43,866 nt of DNA from Caloramator sp. (GTDB taxonomy: Bacteria; Bacillota; Clostridia; Clostridiales; Caloramatoraceae). The notes beneath the pieces are model-generated. The model was not told the origin of the DNA. It worked only from the letters and a program-made list of their open reading frames with translations, and searched no databases. Positions 6,754 through 13,580 of the stretch are shown here, piece after piece; the stretch's first letter is position 1; each line of letters begins with the position of its first letter. Position numbers and translations under genes: made by a program. The DNA lies in contig JAOAEI010000007.1 of the NCBI GenBank assembly GCA_026416875.1, forward strand, positions 1 through 43,866. The letters run 5' to 3'.

Positions 6754-7218
6754 TCATTTATCCTTTCGATACTTTTTAGGAGTATATTTTTTATTAATAA
6801 TTTTAGCCTGACGCATACCGAATTCAAGGGCAGCTAAAATACTTTCAATAGCTTCAGGAGAAGCGGGCTCGCCGTTGAACATAAGACCCTGCTGTTTTTC
6901 TAATTCCTTTCTTAATTGTTCCAGTCTTTTGGCAATATCTTTTTCTTCTTTAGGGGTGAGCTGTGGCATATCAGGGTTAGTTGATTCGGATTTTTCTATA
7001 TATCCAGCAGCTTCCATTAGATCTTCATATGTGACATCATTATATGCAGCTTCGGCTAAACGCCTAATTATTTCAGGTGTTGGTGGTTTATCTATATTTT
7101 TATTAATATATCCAGAAATATATGCTCTACTTACTCCACTTTCTCTTGAAAATTCTGCATTATTTCTTTCACCACGGGCTTTTATAAGCAAGTAACTAAA
7201 TTTATCCCTATCAAACAT
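6754..7218 (-). CDS. HTH (XRE) phage repressor
   Basis: A 154-aa repressor. The N-terminal helix-turn-helix includes NNAEFSRESGVSRAYISGYINK. The C-terminal part has the pattern MFNGEPASPEAIESILAAL and ends NKKYTPKKYR, common in repressors of clostridial prophages. No LexA-type serine protease domain is visible, so inactivation probably relies on the ImmA-like protease and/or the antirepressor. Start 7218 has AAGGGG 8 nt upstream. It is transcribed from 7267-7239, divergent from the Cro-like gene, with operators between them. Confidence 0.9.
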   Translation of the reverse strand: MFDRDKFSYLLIKARGERNNAEFSRESGVSRAYISGYINKNIDKPPTPEIIRRLAEAAYNDVTYEDLMEAAGYIEKSESTNPDMPQLTPKEEKDIAKRLEQLRKELEKQQGLMFNGEPASPEAIESILAALEFGMRQAKIINKKYTPKKYRKDK

Positions 7219-7238
7219 ACTTATCACCCCTTAAAATA

Positions 7239-7267
7239 ATTCTATTGTTAAGCGTCAAAATTTTCAA
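7239..7267 (-). promoter_or_regulatory. Repressor promoter
   Basis: Minus strand: TTGAAA (7267-7262), 17-bp spacer, TAGAAT (7244-7239). The -35 is covered by the 18-bp dyad at 7264-7281, which suggests autoregulation. Confidence 0.8.
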
Positions 7268-7281
7268 CATAAATATGTCGA
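7264..7281. promoter_or_regulatory. Operator dyad
   Basis: TCAACATAAATATGTCGA: half-sites TCAACATA and TATGTCGA are inverted repeats with one mismatch. It overlaps the -35 of the repressor promoter. A probable binding site for the repressor or Cro-like protein. Confidence 0.65.
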
Positions 7282-7284
7282 AAA

Positions 7285-7326
7285 ATGCGTATAATTTTTT
7301 GACTTTATTGCGTATAAAATATTGAC
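7285..7326. repeat. Two 19-bp imperfect direct repeats in the genetic switch
   Basis: 7285-7303 and 7308-7326 share 15 of 19 bases (TGCGTATAA then TTGAC), start 23 bp apart (about two helical turns) and end in the -35 of the rightward promoter. Likely operators of the switch, different from the dyad beside them. Confidence 0.6.
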
Positions 7327-7350
7327 ACATGCAAATAATAGTGATAAGAT
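7322..7350 (+). promoter_or_regulatory. Early rightward promoter
   Basis: TTGACA (7322-7327), 17-bp spacer, TAAGAT (7345-7350), 38 bp before the Cro-like gene. It opens the whole early operon. Confidence 0.88.
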
Positions 7351-7387
7351 TAAAGTGTAAAAAAAATTGACGCAGGAGGTGATATTG

Positions 7388-7636
7388 ATGAAACCTAATA
7401 CAAAAAAATTAAATGAGCTTGTTGAACAAAAATTTAATGGCAATAAAGCATTATTTGCAAAAACACTTGGGATTAAGAGGTCACAAGTTTCAATGGTTCT
7501 AAATCATGGGAATTGCGTAGGTGCAAAGTTTTACGGAGCATTGTTCGCTTATTGTGAAAAAGAAGGCCTTAATTTTAAAGATTATATTTTTTTACCCGAA
7601 AGTGTCAAAAAATTAGACACACAATCTACTGCCTAA
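7388..7636 (+). CDS. Cro-like HTH protein
   Basis: An 82-aa DNA-binding protein whose helix-turn-helix spans NKALFAKTLGIKRSQVSMVL. First gene of the rightward early operon and divergent from the repressor, the usual position of Cro. Start 7388 follows GGAGGTGATATTG. It should compete for the operators at 7264-7326. Confidence 0.85.
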   Translation: MKPNTKKLNELVEQKFNGNKALFAKTLGIKRSQVSMVLNHGNCVGAKFYGALFAYCEKEGLNFKDYIFLPESVKKLDTQSTA

Positions 7637-7680
7637 CAATAGTTTATGCAGAAGAAAAGAAAAAATGATGGAAAAAGGAG

Positions 7681-7776
7681 GTGAAGGGACTGGAGTATGA
7701 AATATTGCCAAAAGTTTTAAGGAAAATCCTGCTAAGTAAAAATTTAATATACATTGGGTTTCGTGGAAAAGGGTGA
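7681..7776 (+). other. Short open frame of doubtful status
   Basis: A GTG-started 31-codon frame encoding a basic peptide ending IYIGFRGKG. The GGAG motif directly abuts the GTG, which is poor for initiation, and two other short frames overlap. It contains the second 17-bp repeat copy. I list it only to account for the 7637-7803 gap; it may not be translated. Confidence 0.2.
7752..7768 (+). repeat. 17-bp repeat, copy 2
   Basis: CATTGGGTTTCGTGGAA, identical to 3464-3480 in the recombinase leader. The flanking bases differ at once on both sides. Confidence 0.7.
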
Positions 7777-7803
7777 TGAGGGGCATAAAGAGGAGGAATT
7801 GAT

Positions 7804-7944
7804 ATGTTAGAAAACATGGATGAGTTTAGATGCCCCAAGTGTAATAAATTGTTATTCAAATACAAGTTAAAAGGTGAATTGGTAGCTCAGGTTAAATGCA
7901 CAAGATGCAAAACATTAGCAAGTTTACAAGTGCTAAGTAGGTGA
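7804..7944 (+). CDS. Com-like zinc-binding peptide
   Basis: 46 aa with two CxxC pairs, FRCPKCNKLL and VKCTRCKTLASL, the zinc-finger layout of the Com family. In phage Mu, Com binds mRNA and activates translation of mom; in other phages its role is unknown. Start 7804 follows AGAGGAGGAATTGAT. No mom-like gene follows here. Confidence 0.7.
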   Translation: MLENMDEFRCPKCNKLLFKYKLKGELVAQVKCTRCKTLASLQVLSR

Positions 7945-7948
7945 TAAA

Positions 7949-8107
7949 ATGGAAGTTTTGCTTATTAGTATTACAGATAACAGAGAAAACAATAGCAAAG
8001 ATGTGAAAGTGTTAGGAAAAGATGAAATGCCAGAGGAAGTTTATTTAAAACCAATGGTTAATATTCTAAAGAAAAAAATGAAGGAGGTGCAAAGTGATGA
8101 ATTTTGA
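7949..8107 (+). CDS. Small hypothetical phage protein (52 aa)
   Basis: Begins MEVLLISITDN and has a charged second half; no family recognised. The start lies 4 nt after the Com-like stop, and its 3' end overlaps the next gene by 11 bp and carries that gene's ribosome site, so it is tightly embedded in the early operon. Confidence 0.6.
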   Translation: MEVLLISITDNRENNSKDVKVLGKDEMPEEVYLKPMVNILKKKMKEVQSDEF

Positions 8108-8249
8108 GGGAACAACGTATGACAAAGTGACGGATCAGCTCTGGAAGATGTGCGACACATTCGGGGAAGAACAGGTTTATCAATGGCTGACAGAAATTAT
8201 TCAATTTAGGCGTGGGAAAGAAGTTCTGGAAAAATTACAAAGGAGGTAA
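8097..8249 (+). CDS. Small hypothetical phage protein (50 aa)
   Basis: Includes TYDKVTDQLWKMCDTFGEEQVYQWL. Well placed AAGGAGGTG ribosome site and overlap with the preceding gene. The next gene starts 5 nt after its stop. Family unknown. Confidence 0.6.
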   Translation: MNFEGTTYDKVTDQLWKMCDTFGEEQVYQWLTEIIQFRRGKEVLEKLQRR

Positions 8250-8253
8250 GGTT

Positions 8254-8793
8254 ATGGAATTAAGGTTAAGCGATGTATTTCTTCCAGAGGAAGAAACTCA
8301 ACAAGAAGGTTTTAAGATTGACAGTGACTTAAAAGCAGATTGGTGTTTAGACAAAATTAGAGAAGCAAATGCAGAGTATAACAGGTTTGAAATGGTGGTA
8401 AATGCAAAGATTGAGCAACTACAGCAAGCACTTAAAAAAGCACAAGAAAAGAGAGATAGAGAAGTAAGTTTCTTTGAAGGAAAACTTAGAGAATATTTTG
8501 AAACAGTTCAGGCAAAAGAAACAAAAACTCAAAAGAGTTATACATTACCAAGCGGAAAGCTAGTTCTTAAATATCAACAACCAGAATTTATGAAAGATGA
8601 AGAAATACTTTTAGGTTGGGTAGAACAGAATAAACCTCAGTATGTGAAAATTAAAAAGTTAGTTGATTGGGCTAACTTAAAGAAAACAATAAAGGTAGCT
8701 GGTGATGTAGTAATAGACAGCGAGACAGGTGAGATAATTGAAGGAGTAAAAGTTGAAGAAAGAGAACCAAAATTCATTGTGGAGGTGGAATAA
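8254..8793 (+). CDS. Gam-like host-nuclease inhibitor
   Basis: A 179-aa protein with a long central helix (EANAEYNRFEMVVNAKIEQL and on through KKAQEKRDREVSFFEGKLREY) followed by the LPSGKLVLKYQQPEF segment typical of Mu-Gam-like proteins. Gam coats DNA ends and protects them from RecBCD/AddAB-type exonucleases. Start 8254 has AGGAGGT 7 nt upstream. The stop directly abuts the start of the Sak4-like gene, as expected for a recombination module. Confidence 0.85.
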   Translation: MELRLSDVFLPEEETQQEGFKIDSDLKADWCLDKIREANAEYNRFEMVVNAKIEQLQQALKKAQEKRDREVSFFEGKLREYFETVQAKETKTQKSYTLPSGKLVLKYQQPEFMKDEEILLGWVEQNKPQYVKIKKLVDWANLKKTIKVAGDVVIDSETGEIIEGVKVEEREPKFIVEVE

Positions 8794-9678
8794 ATGCCAT
8801 TTCAAAAGGCATCTAAAAAGCAAGCCAAAGCAAGAATTGGATTAATAGGGCCTTCAGGTTCGGGTAAAACATATACAGCGTTAACTTTAGCAACCGGTTT
8901 AGGAGAAAAAATAGCAGTAATTGATACAGAACATGGTAGTGCAAGCAAATATGCAGACAAATTTGAATTTGATGTTTTAGAATTAGATAATTTTCATCCT
9001 CAAAAATACATAGATGCAATAAAAGAAGCGGGAGCATTAGGATACGATGTTTTAATAATTGATAGTTTGTCACATGCATGGGCTGGAACAGATGGAGCGT
9101 TAGAGCTTGCAGATAAAAACTCAGTAAAGTATGGAGGAAATAAATTCGCAGCATGGAGAGATGTAACACCACTTCATAACAAGTTGGTTGAAGCAATTAT
9201 AACATCACCATGTCACGTAATAGCAACAATGAGAGCCAAAATACAATACATTCAAACTCAAGATGATAAAGGCAAAACAATAATTAAGAAAGTTGGATTA
9301 GAACCTATACAAAGAGATGGTATGGAATATGAATTTGATATAGTTGCGGATATGGATATAGATCATAATTTAATTATTTCAAAAACCAGATGTGATGTAT
9401 TAGATGGATTAATTATAAATAAACCTAATAAAGATTTAGCAGAAACAATAAATGCATGGCTTACAGATGGAGCTGAAATGAAAATAAAAAGACCAATTAC
9501 TCAGGAACAAATAGAGAAAGTGAAAAATTTACAACAAGAAAAAGGATTAAGCAAAGAAGAATTAAAGATTATAGCTACAAATACAACTGGTAAACACTCA
9601 TTAAAGGAAATGAATTTTGAAGAAGCAGAAAAGTTTATTAAAGCAGTAAAAGAATATAACAATTTTGAAGGGCAATAG
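8794..9678 (+). CDS. Sak4-like RecA-fold ATPase (recombination)
   Basis: 294 aa. Walker A GPSGSGKTY (residues 19-27), VIDTEHGSA, Walker B-like DVLIIDSLSHAW, then a sensor-type VIATMRAKIQYI segment: the AAA_24/Sak4 arrangement. Sak4 proteins are phage single-strand annealing or strand-exchange ATPases that work with an SSB. Here Gam lies directly upstream and SSB and RecU downstream. The C-terminal region (ITQEQIEKVKNLQQEKGLSK onward) is a helical extension seen in related phage proteins. Confidence 0.82.
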   Translation: MPFQKASKKQAKARIGLIGPSGSGKTYTALTLATGLGEKIAVIDTEHGSASKYADKFEFDVLELDNFHPQKYIDAIKEAGALGYDVLIIDSLSHAWAGTDGALELADKNSVKYGGNKFAAWRDVTPLHNKLVEAIITSPCHVIATMRAKIQYIQTQDDKGKTIIKKVGLEPIQRDGMEYEFDIVADMDIDHNLIISKTRCDVLDGLIINKPNKDLAETINAWLTDGAEMKIKRPITQEQIEKVKNLQQEKGLSKEELKIIATNTTGKHSLKEMNFEEAEKFIKAVKEYNNFEGQ

Positions 9679-9680
9679 AA

Positions 9681-9705
9681 AAAGCCCTCGGCAAAGGGCT
9701 TTCTC
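9681..9705 (+). terminator. Hairpin after the Sak4-like gene
   Basis: AAAGCCCT/AGGGCTTT, 8 bp with a 6-nt loop. The following TTTCTC is a weak U-run, so termination may be partial. Confidence 0.55.
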
Positions 9706-9717
9706 ATGGAACCGTTT

Positions 9718-9744
9718 GGTGCGGGAGCCGCCACTCCCTGCACC
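9718..9744. repeat. GC-rich inverted repeat upstream of the LysM gene
   Basis: GGTGCGGGAG at 9718-9727 faces CTCCCTGCACC at 9734-9744, with one bulged base. GC-rich in an AT-rich setting; possibly an operator or transcript structure. Confidence 0.45.
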
Positions 9745-9791
9745 CTCATTATAACACAAGAATATTAAGTTTTGAATGGGGGTTGAAAAAT

Positions 9792-10058
9792 TTGAGAAAG
9801 AAACTGCTTTTTATACTGGCAATTTGCATAGTTTCCTCTTTTACTATTATATCCATCATAAATAGAACTTATGCATCAAAAGAAGAAAAAATTTTTATAA
9901 CCTACACAGTTCAAGTAGGGGATACATTGTGGAAAATAGCAAAGCAAACAAACCCAAACGAGGATCCAAGAGAAGTTATATACGAGATTAGGAAGATAAA
10001 CAACATAACACCAATAATTTATCCTGGGCAAGAAATATTGGTCCCGGTAAAAAAATAA
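9792..10058 (+). CDS. Small exported or anchored LysM protein
   Basis: About 88 aa: a basic N-terminus, one hydrophobic segment (LLFILAICIVSSFTIISII) and a single LysM domain (YTVQVGDTLWKIAKQ to IIYPGQEILVPV). It should sit outside the membrane and bind peptidoglycan. The layout matches YneA, the SOS-induced cell-division inhibitor of Bacillus, but LysM proteins of this form are also found with other roles. The TTG at 9792 has GGGGG 9 nt upstream; an earlier TTG at 9783 is too close. Surrounded by replication genes, so it looks like cargo. Confidence 0.75.
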   Translation: MRKKLLFILAICIVSSFTIISIINRTYASKEEKIFITYTVQVGDTLWKIAKQTNPNEDPREVIYEIRKINNITPIIYPGQEILVPVKK

Positions 10059-10075
10059 GACCTACGAAGAGGTCT
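10049..10075 (-). terminator. Terminator of the minus-strand coiled-coil gene
   Basis: Minus strand: AGACCT/AGGTCT stem followed by TATTTTTTT. It overlaps the gene's stop codon and sits between convergent genes. Confidence 0.7.
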
Positions 10076-10346
10076 ATTGATTAAAAGCTTTTTTTAAGTC
10101 ATTCATAAATTTATATGTTTCTTCAACCTTGTAAAATTCTTTGTCAACTTCTTGAACAAAAGTAAGGATAGTTTGCTGAGTAACTTTAATATTAGCAATA
10201 TCTGACTTAATAGACTCTACATCTGATTTAAGTGAAGAAACATCCGCTTTAAGCTCAGCAATATCCTTCTTAATAGGTTCAAGTTTTTCATCGAGCTTTT
10301 TATCGAGAAGTTTCTCAATCGCTTTTAAAAGGATTTCGTTTTCCAT
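10074..10346 (-). CDS. Coiled-coil protein, lone minus-strand gene in the early region
   Basis: 90 aa, almost entirely coiled coil with repeated blocks IKKDIAELKADVSSLKSDVE and IKSDIANIKVT. Start 10346 has GAGGTG 5 nt upstream. It has its own extended -10 promoter (10386-10378) and its own terminator, and runs against the early operon, so it is probably expressed in the lysogen. No enzymatic motif. Likely a moron or a control protein acting through oligomerisation. Confidence 0.75.
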   Translation of the reverse strand: MENEILLKAIEKLLDKKLDEKLEPIKKDIAELKADVSSLKSDVESIKSDIANIKVTQQTILTFVQEVDKEFYKVEETYKFMNDLKKAFNQ

Positions 10347-10377
10347 ATCAACACCTCTGAGAATAGATAGTGATTTA

Positions 10378-10386
10378 ATTATAGCA
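10378..10386 (-). promoter_or_regulatory. Extended -10 promoter of the coiled-coil gene
   Basis: Minus strand TGCTATAAT, the same element as at 4206-4214. -35 is weak (TTTCAA at about 17 bp). Confidence 0.65.
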
Positions 10387-10430
10387 TAGTTTTCAGGGGT
10401 TGAAAAGAACGAAAGATGGGAGGTATTAAA

Positions 10431-11258
10431 ATGGATTGTTACGATAGCAAATTCTGTGGTGGAAGCTGCGAAGAATGTAATTTTGACGAGCAAAAAGAAA
10501 CATCAAAGGAACTACAAATATTTGAAAATCAAGAGTTTGGGAAAGTAAGAGTAGCAATGATTGAAAAAGAACCATGGTTTGTAGGAAAAGATATAGCAGA
10601 GATTTTAAAATACAAAGAACCGCATAAAGCAATAGTTAGGCATGTAGAGGAAGATGACAGGATGAAACATCCCATCATAGATAGTTTAGGCAGAGAACAA
10701 GAAACATGGCTAATAAATGAAAGTGGAATTTATTCATTGATTTTAAGTTCAGAAATACCAGAAGCAAAAAAATTTAAGAAATGGATCACTTCTGAGGTCC
10801 TACCCAGTATTCGTAAACATGGCATGTATGCAACAGATGAACTACTTAATAATCCGGATTTGTTAATTAGCATTGCAACAAAACTTAAAGAGGAAAGAGC
10901 TAAAAGAATACAAGCTGAACAAAAAATACAGGTCCTACAACCAAAAGCAGAATTCTTTGATGCAGTTGCTGGGAGCAAGGACGCAATAGATATGAATAGA
11001 GCTGCAAAACTGATATATGAAGAAACAAAGCTTGGGAGAAATAAGCTGTTTAAATTCTTAAGAGAAAAGAGAGTCTTAATGCATGACAACATTCCTTATC
11101 AAGAATATATCGATAAAGGCTATTTTAGGACGATTGAGCAAAAATACAACAAACCCGATGGGACAACATGCATTTATATTAAAACATTAGTTTATCAAAA
11201 GGGATTAGATTTTATAAGGAAACTGCTTAAAAGTGAAGGGATTATAAAAAGCAATTAA
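10431..11258 (+). CDS. Phage antirepressor (BRO-N plus KilAC)
   Basis: 275 aa. The BRO-N domain runs from ELQIFENQEFGKVRVAMIE through the KKFKKWITSEVLPSIRKHG signature. The C-terminal KilAC (ANT) domain contains LQPKAEFFDAVAGS and KLGRNKLFKFLREKRVLM. Antirepressors of this kind bind phage repressors and trigger lytic growth. Start 10431 has GGGAGGT upstream. Unusual: a cysteine-rich N-terminal extension (CYDSKFCGGSCEEC) precedes BRO-N and could hold a metal. It is divergent from the coiled-coil gene. Confidence 0.9.
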   Translation: MDCYDSKFCGGSCEECNFDEQKETSKELQIFENQEFGKVRVAMIEKEPWFVGKDIAEILKYKEPHKAIVRHVEEDDRMKHPIIDSLGREQETWLINESGIYSLILSSEIPEAKKFKKWITSEVLPSIRKHGMYATDELLNNPDLLISIATKLKEERAKRIQAEQKIQVLQPKAEFFDAVAGSKDAIDMNRAAKLIYEETKLGRNKLFKFLREKRVLMHDNIPYQEYIDKGYFRTIEQKYNKPDGTTCIYIKTLVYQKGLDFIRKLLKSEGIIKSN

Positions 11259-11260
11259 TC

Positions 11261-11280
11261 GGGGCAGGGTATCCTGCTCC
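11261..11280 (+). repeat. Short GC-rich hairpin before the replication gene
   Basis: GGGGCAGG/CCTGCTCC with a GTAT loop and no U-run. Possibly an mRNA processing or stability element. Confidence 0.4.
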
Positions 11281-11301
11281 GAAATGAAAGCAGGTGATTA
11301 A

Positions 11302-12213
11302 ATGTCAGAGCAGCAAGGCTGGATAAAACTATACAGAAAAATACAGGACCATTACCTATACAACGAAAAGCCATTTGATAAAATGCACGCTTGGTTAGAC
11401 TTACTGCTAATGGCAAATCATCAAGACAGCAAAGTTTTACTTGGTAATGAACTAATCGAAGTTAAACGAGGATCATTAATAACATCAATTCGGAAACTAT
11501 GTGATAGGTGGGGATGGTCAAATAACAAAGTAGTGCATTTTTTAGAACTTCTTAAAAATGATAAAATGATTGAATTTAAAACTGACAAAAAAGCGACGCT
11601 TATAAGCATTGAAAATTATAGTATTTACCAAGATGTGTGCGACACAAAAGCGACACAAAAGCGACACGAAAGCGACACAAAAGCGACACAAATGCACACA
11701 AACAAGAATGATAAGAATGTAAAGAATGATAAGAATGATATATATATAAATAATACATGTGTGCATGACGACTCCCCGGCTGAGAAGTCACCAGAAGTTG
11801 GTGATGGAGCGCAGGATGATGAAGCGAAAGCTGGTAGTCCTGGCAAAGGAGAAGCATACACACAGGAGTTTGAAACATTTTGGAGCCATTATCCTAGGCA
11901 TAAAGAGAAGAAAAAAGCCTATAGGGTATGGCAAACAAGGCTTAAGGAAAAGCATAAGCCTGAGGATATTATAAAAGCCGCTATTAATTATGCTGAATAC
12001 TGTAAGTTTAATAATCTCGAGGAGAGATATATAAAACTTGCAGCGACATTCCTTGGACCAGATAAGCCATTTGAGGAGTTTATAAACTGGCAAAATAGCG
12101 GTTCAAAAGTAGCAAAGGTAAATGCACCACGAAACTATTTCAACAGCTATGGTGGTCAGAGAAAATACGATATCAAGGAGCTTGAGAAAATGCTTCTTTC
12201 AAGGAGGGGGTAA
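11302..12213 (+). CDS. Replication initiation protein containing the phage origin
   Basis: 303 aa. The N-terminal winged-helix domain is of the phage replisome-organizer type (GWIKLYRKIQDHYLYNEKPF, ELIEVKRGSLITSIRKLCDR). A low-complexity linker follows, then a C-terminal domain starting FETFWSHYPRHKEKKKAYRV, found in many phage replication proteins. The linker is encoded by tandem 11-bp iterons and an AT-rich stretch, so the gene probably contains its own origin, as lambda O does. No helicase or DnaC-type loader is encoded next to it; host proteins presumably serve. Confidence 0.82.
   Translation: MSEQQGWIKLYRKIQDHYLYNEKPFDKMHAWLDLLLMANHQDSKVLLGNELIEVKRGSLITSIRKLCDRWGWSNNKVVHFLELLKNDKMIEFKTDKKATLISIENYSIYQDVCDTKATQKRHESDTKATQMHTNKNDKNVKNDKNDIYINNTCVHDDSPAEKSPEVGDGAQDDEAKAGSPGKGEAYTQEFETFWSHYPRHKEKKKAYRVWQTRLKEKHKPEDIIKAAINYAEYCKFNNLEERYIKLAATFLGPDKPFEEFINWQNSGSKVAKVNAPRNYFNSYGGQRKYDIKELEKMLLSRRG
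11639..11760 (+). other. Putative phage replication origin (iterons plus AT-rich unwinding region)
   Basis: Five tandem 11-bp units of GCGACACAAAA at 11639, 11650, 11661 (one change), 11672 and 11683 (one change). Then an AT-rich stretch (11700-11757) with four AAGAATG-type repeats and ATATATATAAATAATA. Iterons at helical repeat beside an AT-rich region inside the initiator gene match lambdoid origins. Confidence 0.8.
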
Positions 12214-12214
12214 G

Positions 12215-12595
12215 GTGTTCTCACAAAGGTTAAAAGAACTAAGAAAAGAAAAGAAGTTAACTCAGACAGAATTAGCTAAAGAAATAGGATTATCTAAAAG
12301 TGCTATTGTTCAATATGAAAGTAATAAACGAATACCTAATTATGAGATATTAAGTAAACTTGCTGATTTTTTTGGAGTTACAACTGATTATATGATAGGT
12401 CGAACGGACTACAAAACAAACATTAAGAAACTTGAAGAAACTCTATTGGCTTATAGAAAAGTATTAGAAAAACTTGAATGGCATTCTTTTGCGGGGGAAA
12501 TAGGATTCTTAAGCAATTGCCCCATGTGTGGTGCAGCATATATTCATGATGAAGATTGCGAACTTGGGAAGCTATTAAGAGAGGGGGATGAATAA
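12215..12595 (+). CDS. HTH (XRE) protein with C-terminal cysteine/histidine motif
   Basis: 126 aa. The XRE helix-turn-helix covers LTQTELAKEIGLSKSAIVQY, followed by the NKRIPNYEILSKLADFFGV segment. The C-terminus has CPMCGAAYIHDEDC, a likely zinc site. GTG start directly after an AAGGAGGGGG site; the next gene's start overlaps its stop (TAATG). A second regulator in the early operon; target unknown. Confidence 0.78.
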   Translation: MFSQRLKELRKEKKLTQTELAKEIGLSKSAIVQYESNKRIPNYEILSKLADFFGVTTDYMIGRTDYKTNIKKLEETLLAYRKVLEKLEWHSFAGEIGFLSNCPMCGAAYIHDEDCELGKLLREGDE

Positions 12596-13158
12596 TGCAA
12601 GAAATTAAATTTAGGGCTTTGATGAAGACAAAGGATGGCACAAGCATGTATCCTGTTGGTGTTTTTAACAATAAAGTTTTTATACGAACTACAATTCCTT
12701 ATTATGGTGATGCTTTTGTCCCACTAACAAAAGATTACGGAGAATTAGTAGCAGTGATGCTATATACAGGAGTTAAGGACAAGAACGGTAAAGAAATTTA
12801 TGAAGGAGATATAGTAAAAATTGCAAAAGAATTTTATGTTGTAAGATTTGGTAAATATTATTGCGAGGTATTTGAAACAGGAAAGATAGGATTTTATTTA
12901 GAAGAAATTGCGAATAATCCAATATATAAATCGTTATCCGATTATTTGAGCAATATAGCAGAAGTAGTTGGCAATATTTATGAAAACGACTTAGAAGAGC
13001 TAATAAAAATTAAGCAGAGTGAAGCTAAAGAAATATTAATAAAAATGGCAATGGAAATATCAAATGGGAATAAAAGAATTAAAAATGCGGAAGAAATAAA
13101 AAAGCTTAAAGCTTTAGAATATGTGATAAGTATGCTTAAGGAGGCTAAAAATGAATAA
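12595..13158 (+). CDS. YopX family protein
   Basis: 187 aa. N-terminal MQEIKFRALMK and the signature LYTGVKDKNGKEIYEGDIVK define the YopX family, common in early regions of Firmicute phages with unknown function. A C-terminal helical extension of about 60 aa goes beyond the usual YopX domain. It overlaps SSB by 8 bp. Confidence 0.88.
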   Translation: MQEIKFRALMKTKDGTSMYPVGVFNNKVFIRTTIPYYGDAFVPLTKDYGELVAVMLYTGVKDKNGKEIYEGDIVKIAKEFYVVRFGKYYCEVFETGKIGFYLEEIANNPIYKSLSDYLSNIAEVVGNIYENDLEELIKIKQSEAKEILIKMAMEISNGNKRIKNAEEIKKLKALEYVISMLKEAKNE

Positions 13159-13552
13159 GGTGTTGCTAATTGGTAGACTAACAAAGGACCCAGAGCTGCG
13201 ATATACAGCTCACACAGGTATAGCAAATTGCACATTTACATTAGCAGTAGATAGACCATATGTAGGTCAAAGTGGTCAAAGGGAGACGGATTTCATCCCA
13301 GTTGTTTGTTGGAGAAAGCTTGCTGAAAATGTTGCCAATAACCTTACAAAAGGAAGGCTTGTTGCGGTATCAGGCTCTATACAAACAAGAAGGTATCAGG
13401 CCCAGGACGGAACAAACAGATATATAACCGAAGTGGTAGCTGATGAGGTGAAGTTTTTGGATAAACCAAAACCGACAGGAAACCGACAAGAAACCGACGA
13501 CTTTATTCCAGTTGAAGATGAAGAACTCCCGCCTTGGGATGAAGATTTCTAA
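13151..13552 (+). CDS. ssb: Single-stranded DNA-binding protein
   Basis: 133 aa. The OB fold starts MNKVLLIGRLTKDPELRYT and includes DFIPVVCWRKLAENVANNL. The C-terminus ends in an acidic tip, EELPPWDEDF, for partner binding. It should serve the Sak4-like ATPase, replication and RecU. Its 3' part carries three 11-bp repeats (13472-13504) resembling the origin iterons. Confidence 0.95.
   Translation: MNKVLLIGRLTKDPELRYTAHTGIANCTFTLAVDRPYVGQSGQRETDFIPVVCWRKLAENVANNLTKGRLVAVSGSIQTRRYQAQDGTNRYITEVVADEVKFLDKPKPTGNRQETDDFIPVEDEELPPWDEDF
13472..13504 (+). repeat. Three 11-bp repeats within ssb
   Basis: CCGACAGGAAA, CCGACAAGAAA and CCGACGACTTT in tandem. The first two share 8 of 11 positions or nearly so with the iteron GCGACACAAAA. 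Confidence 0.45.
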
Positions 13553-13580
13553 TTGGGGGGGATAAATGTGAAAACACTTT

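Noticed and set aside
11261-11280. CCTGCTCC in the hairpin before the replication gene as a third att-like site
   Set aside because: Only 8 bases agree with the 12-bp core and the context is a palindrome; more likely chance.
11542-11878. Minus-strand open frames over the iteron region
   Set aside because: They arise from the repeat translated in other frames and have no ribosome sites; the plus-strand replication gene explains the DNA.
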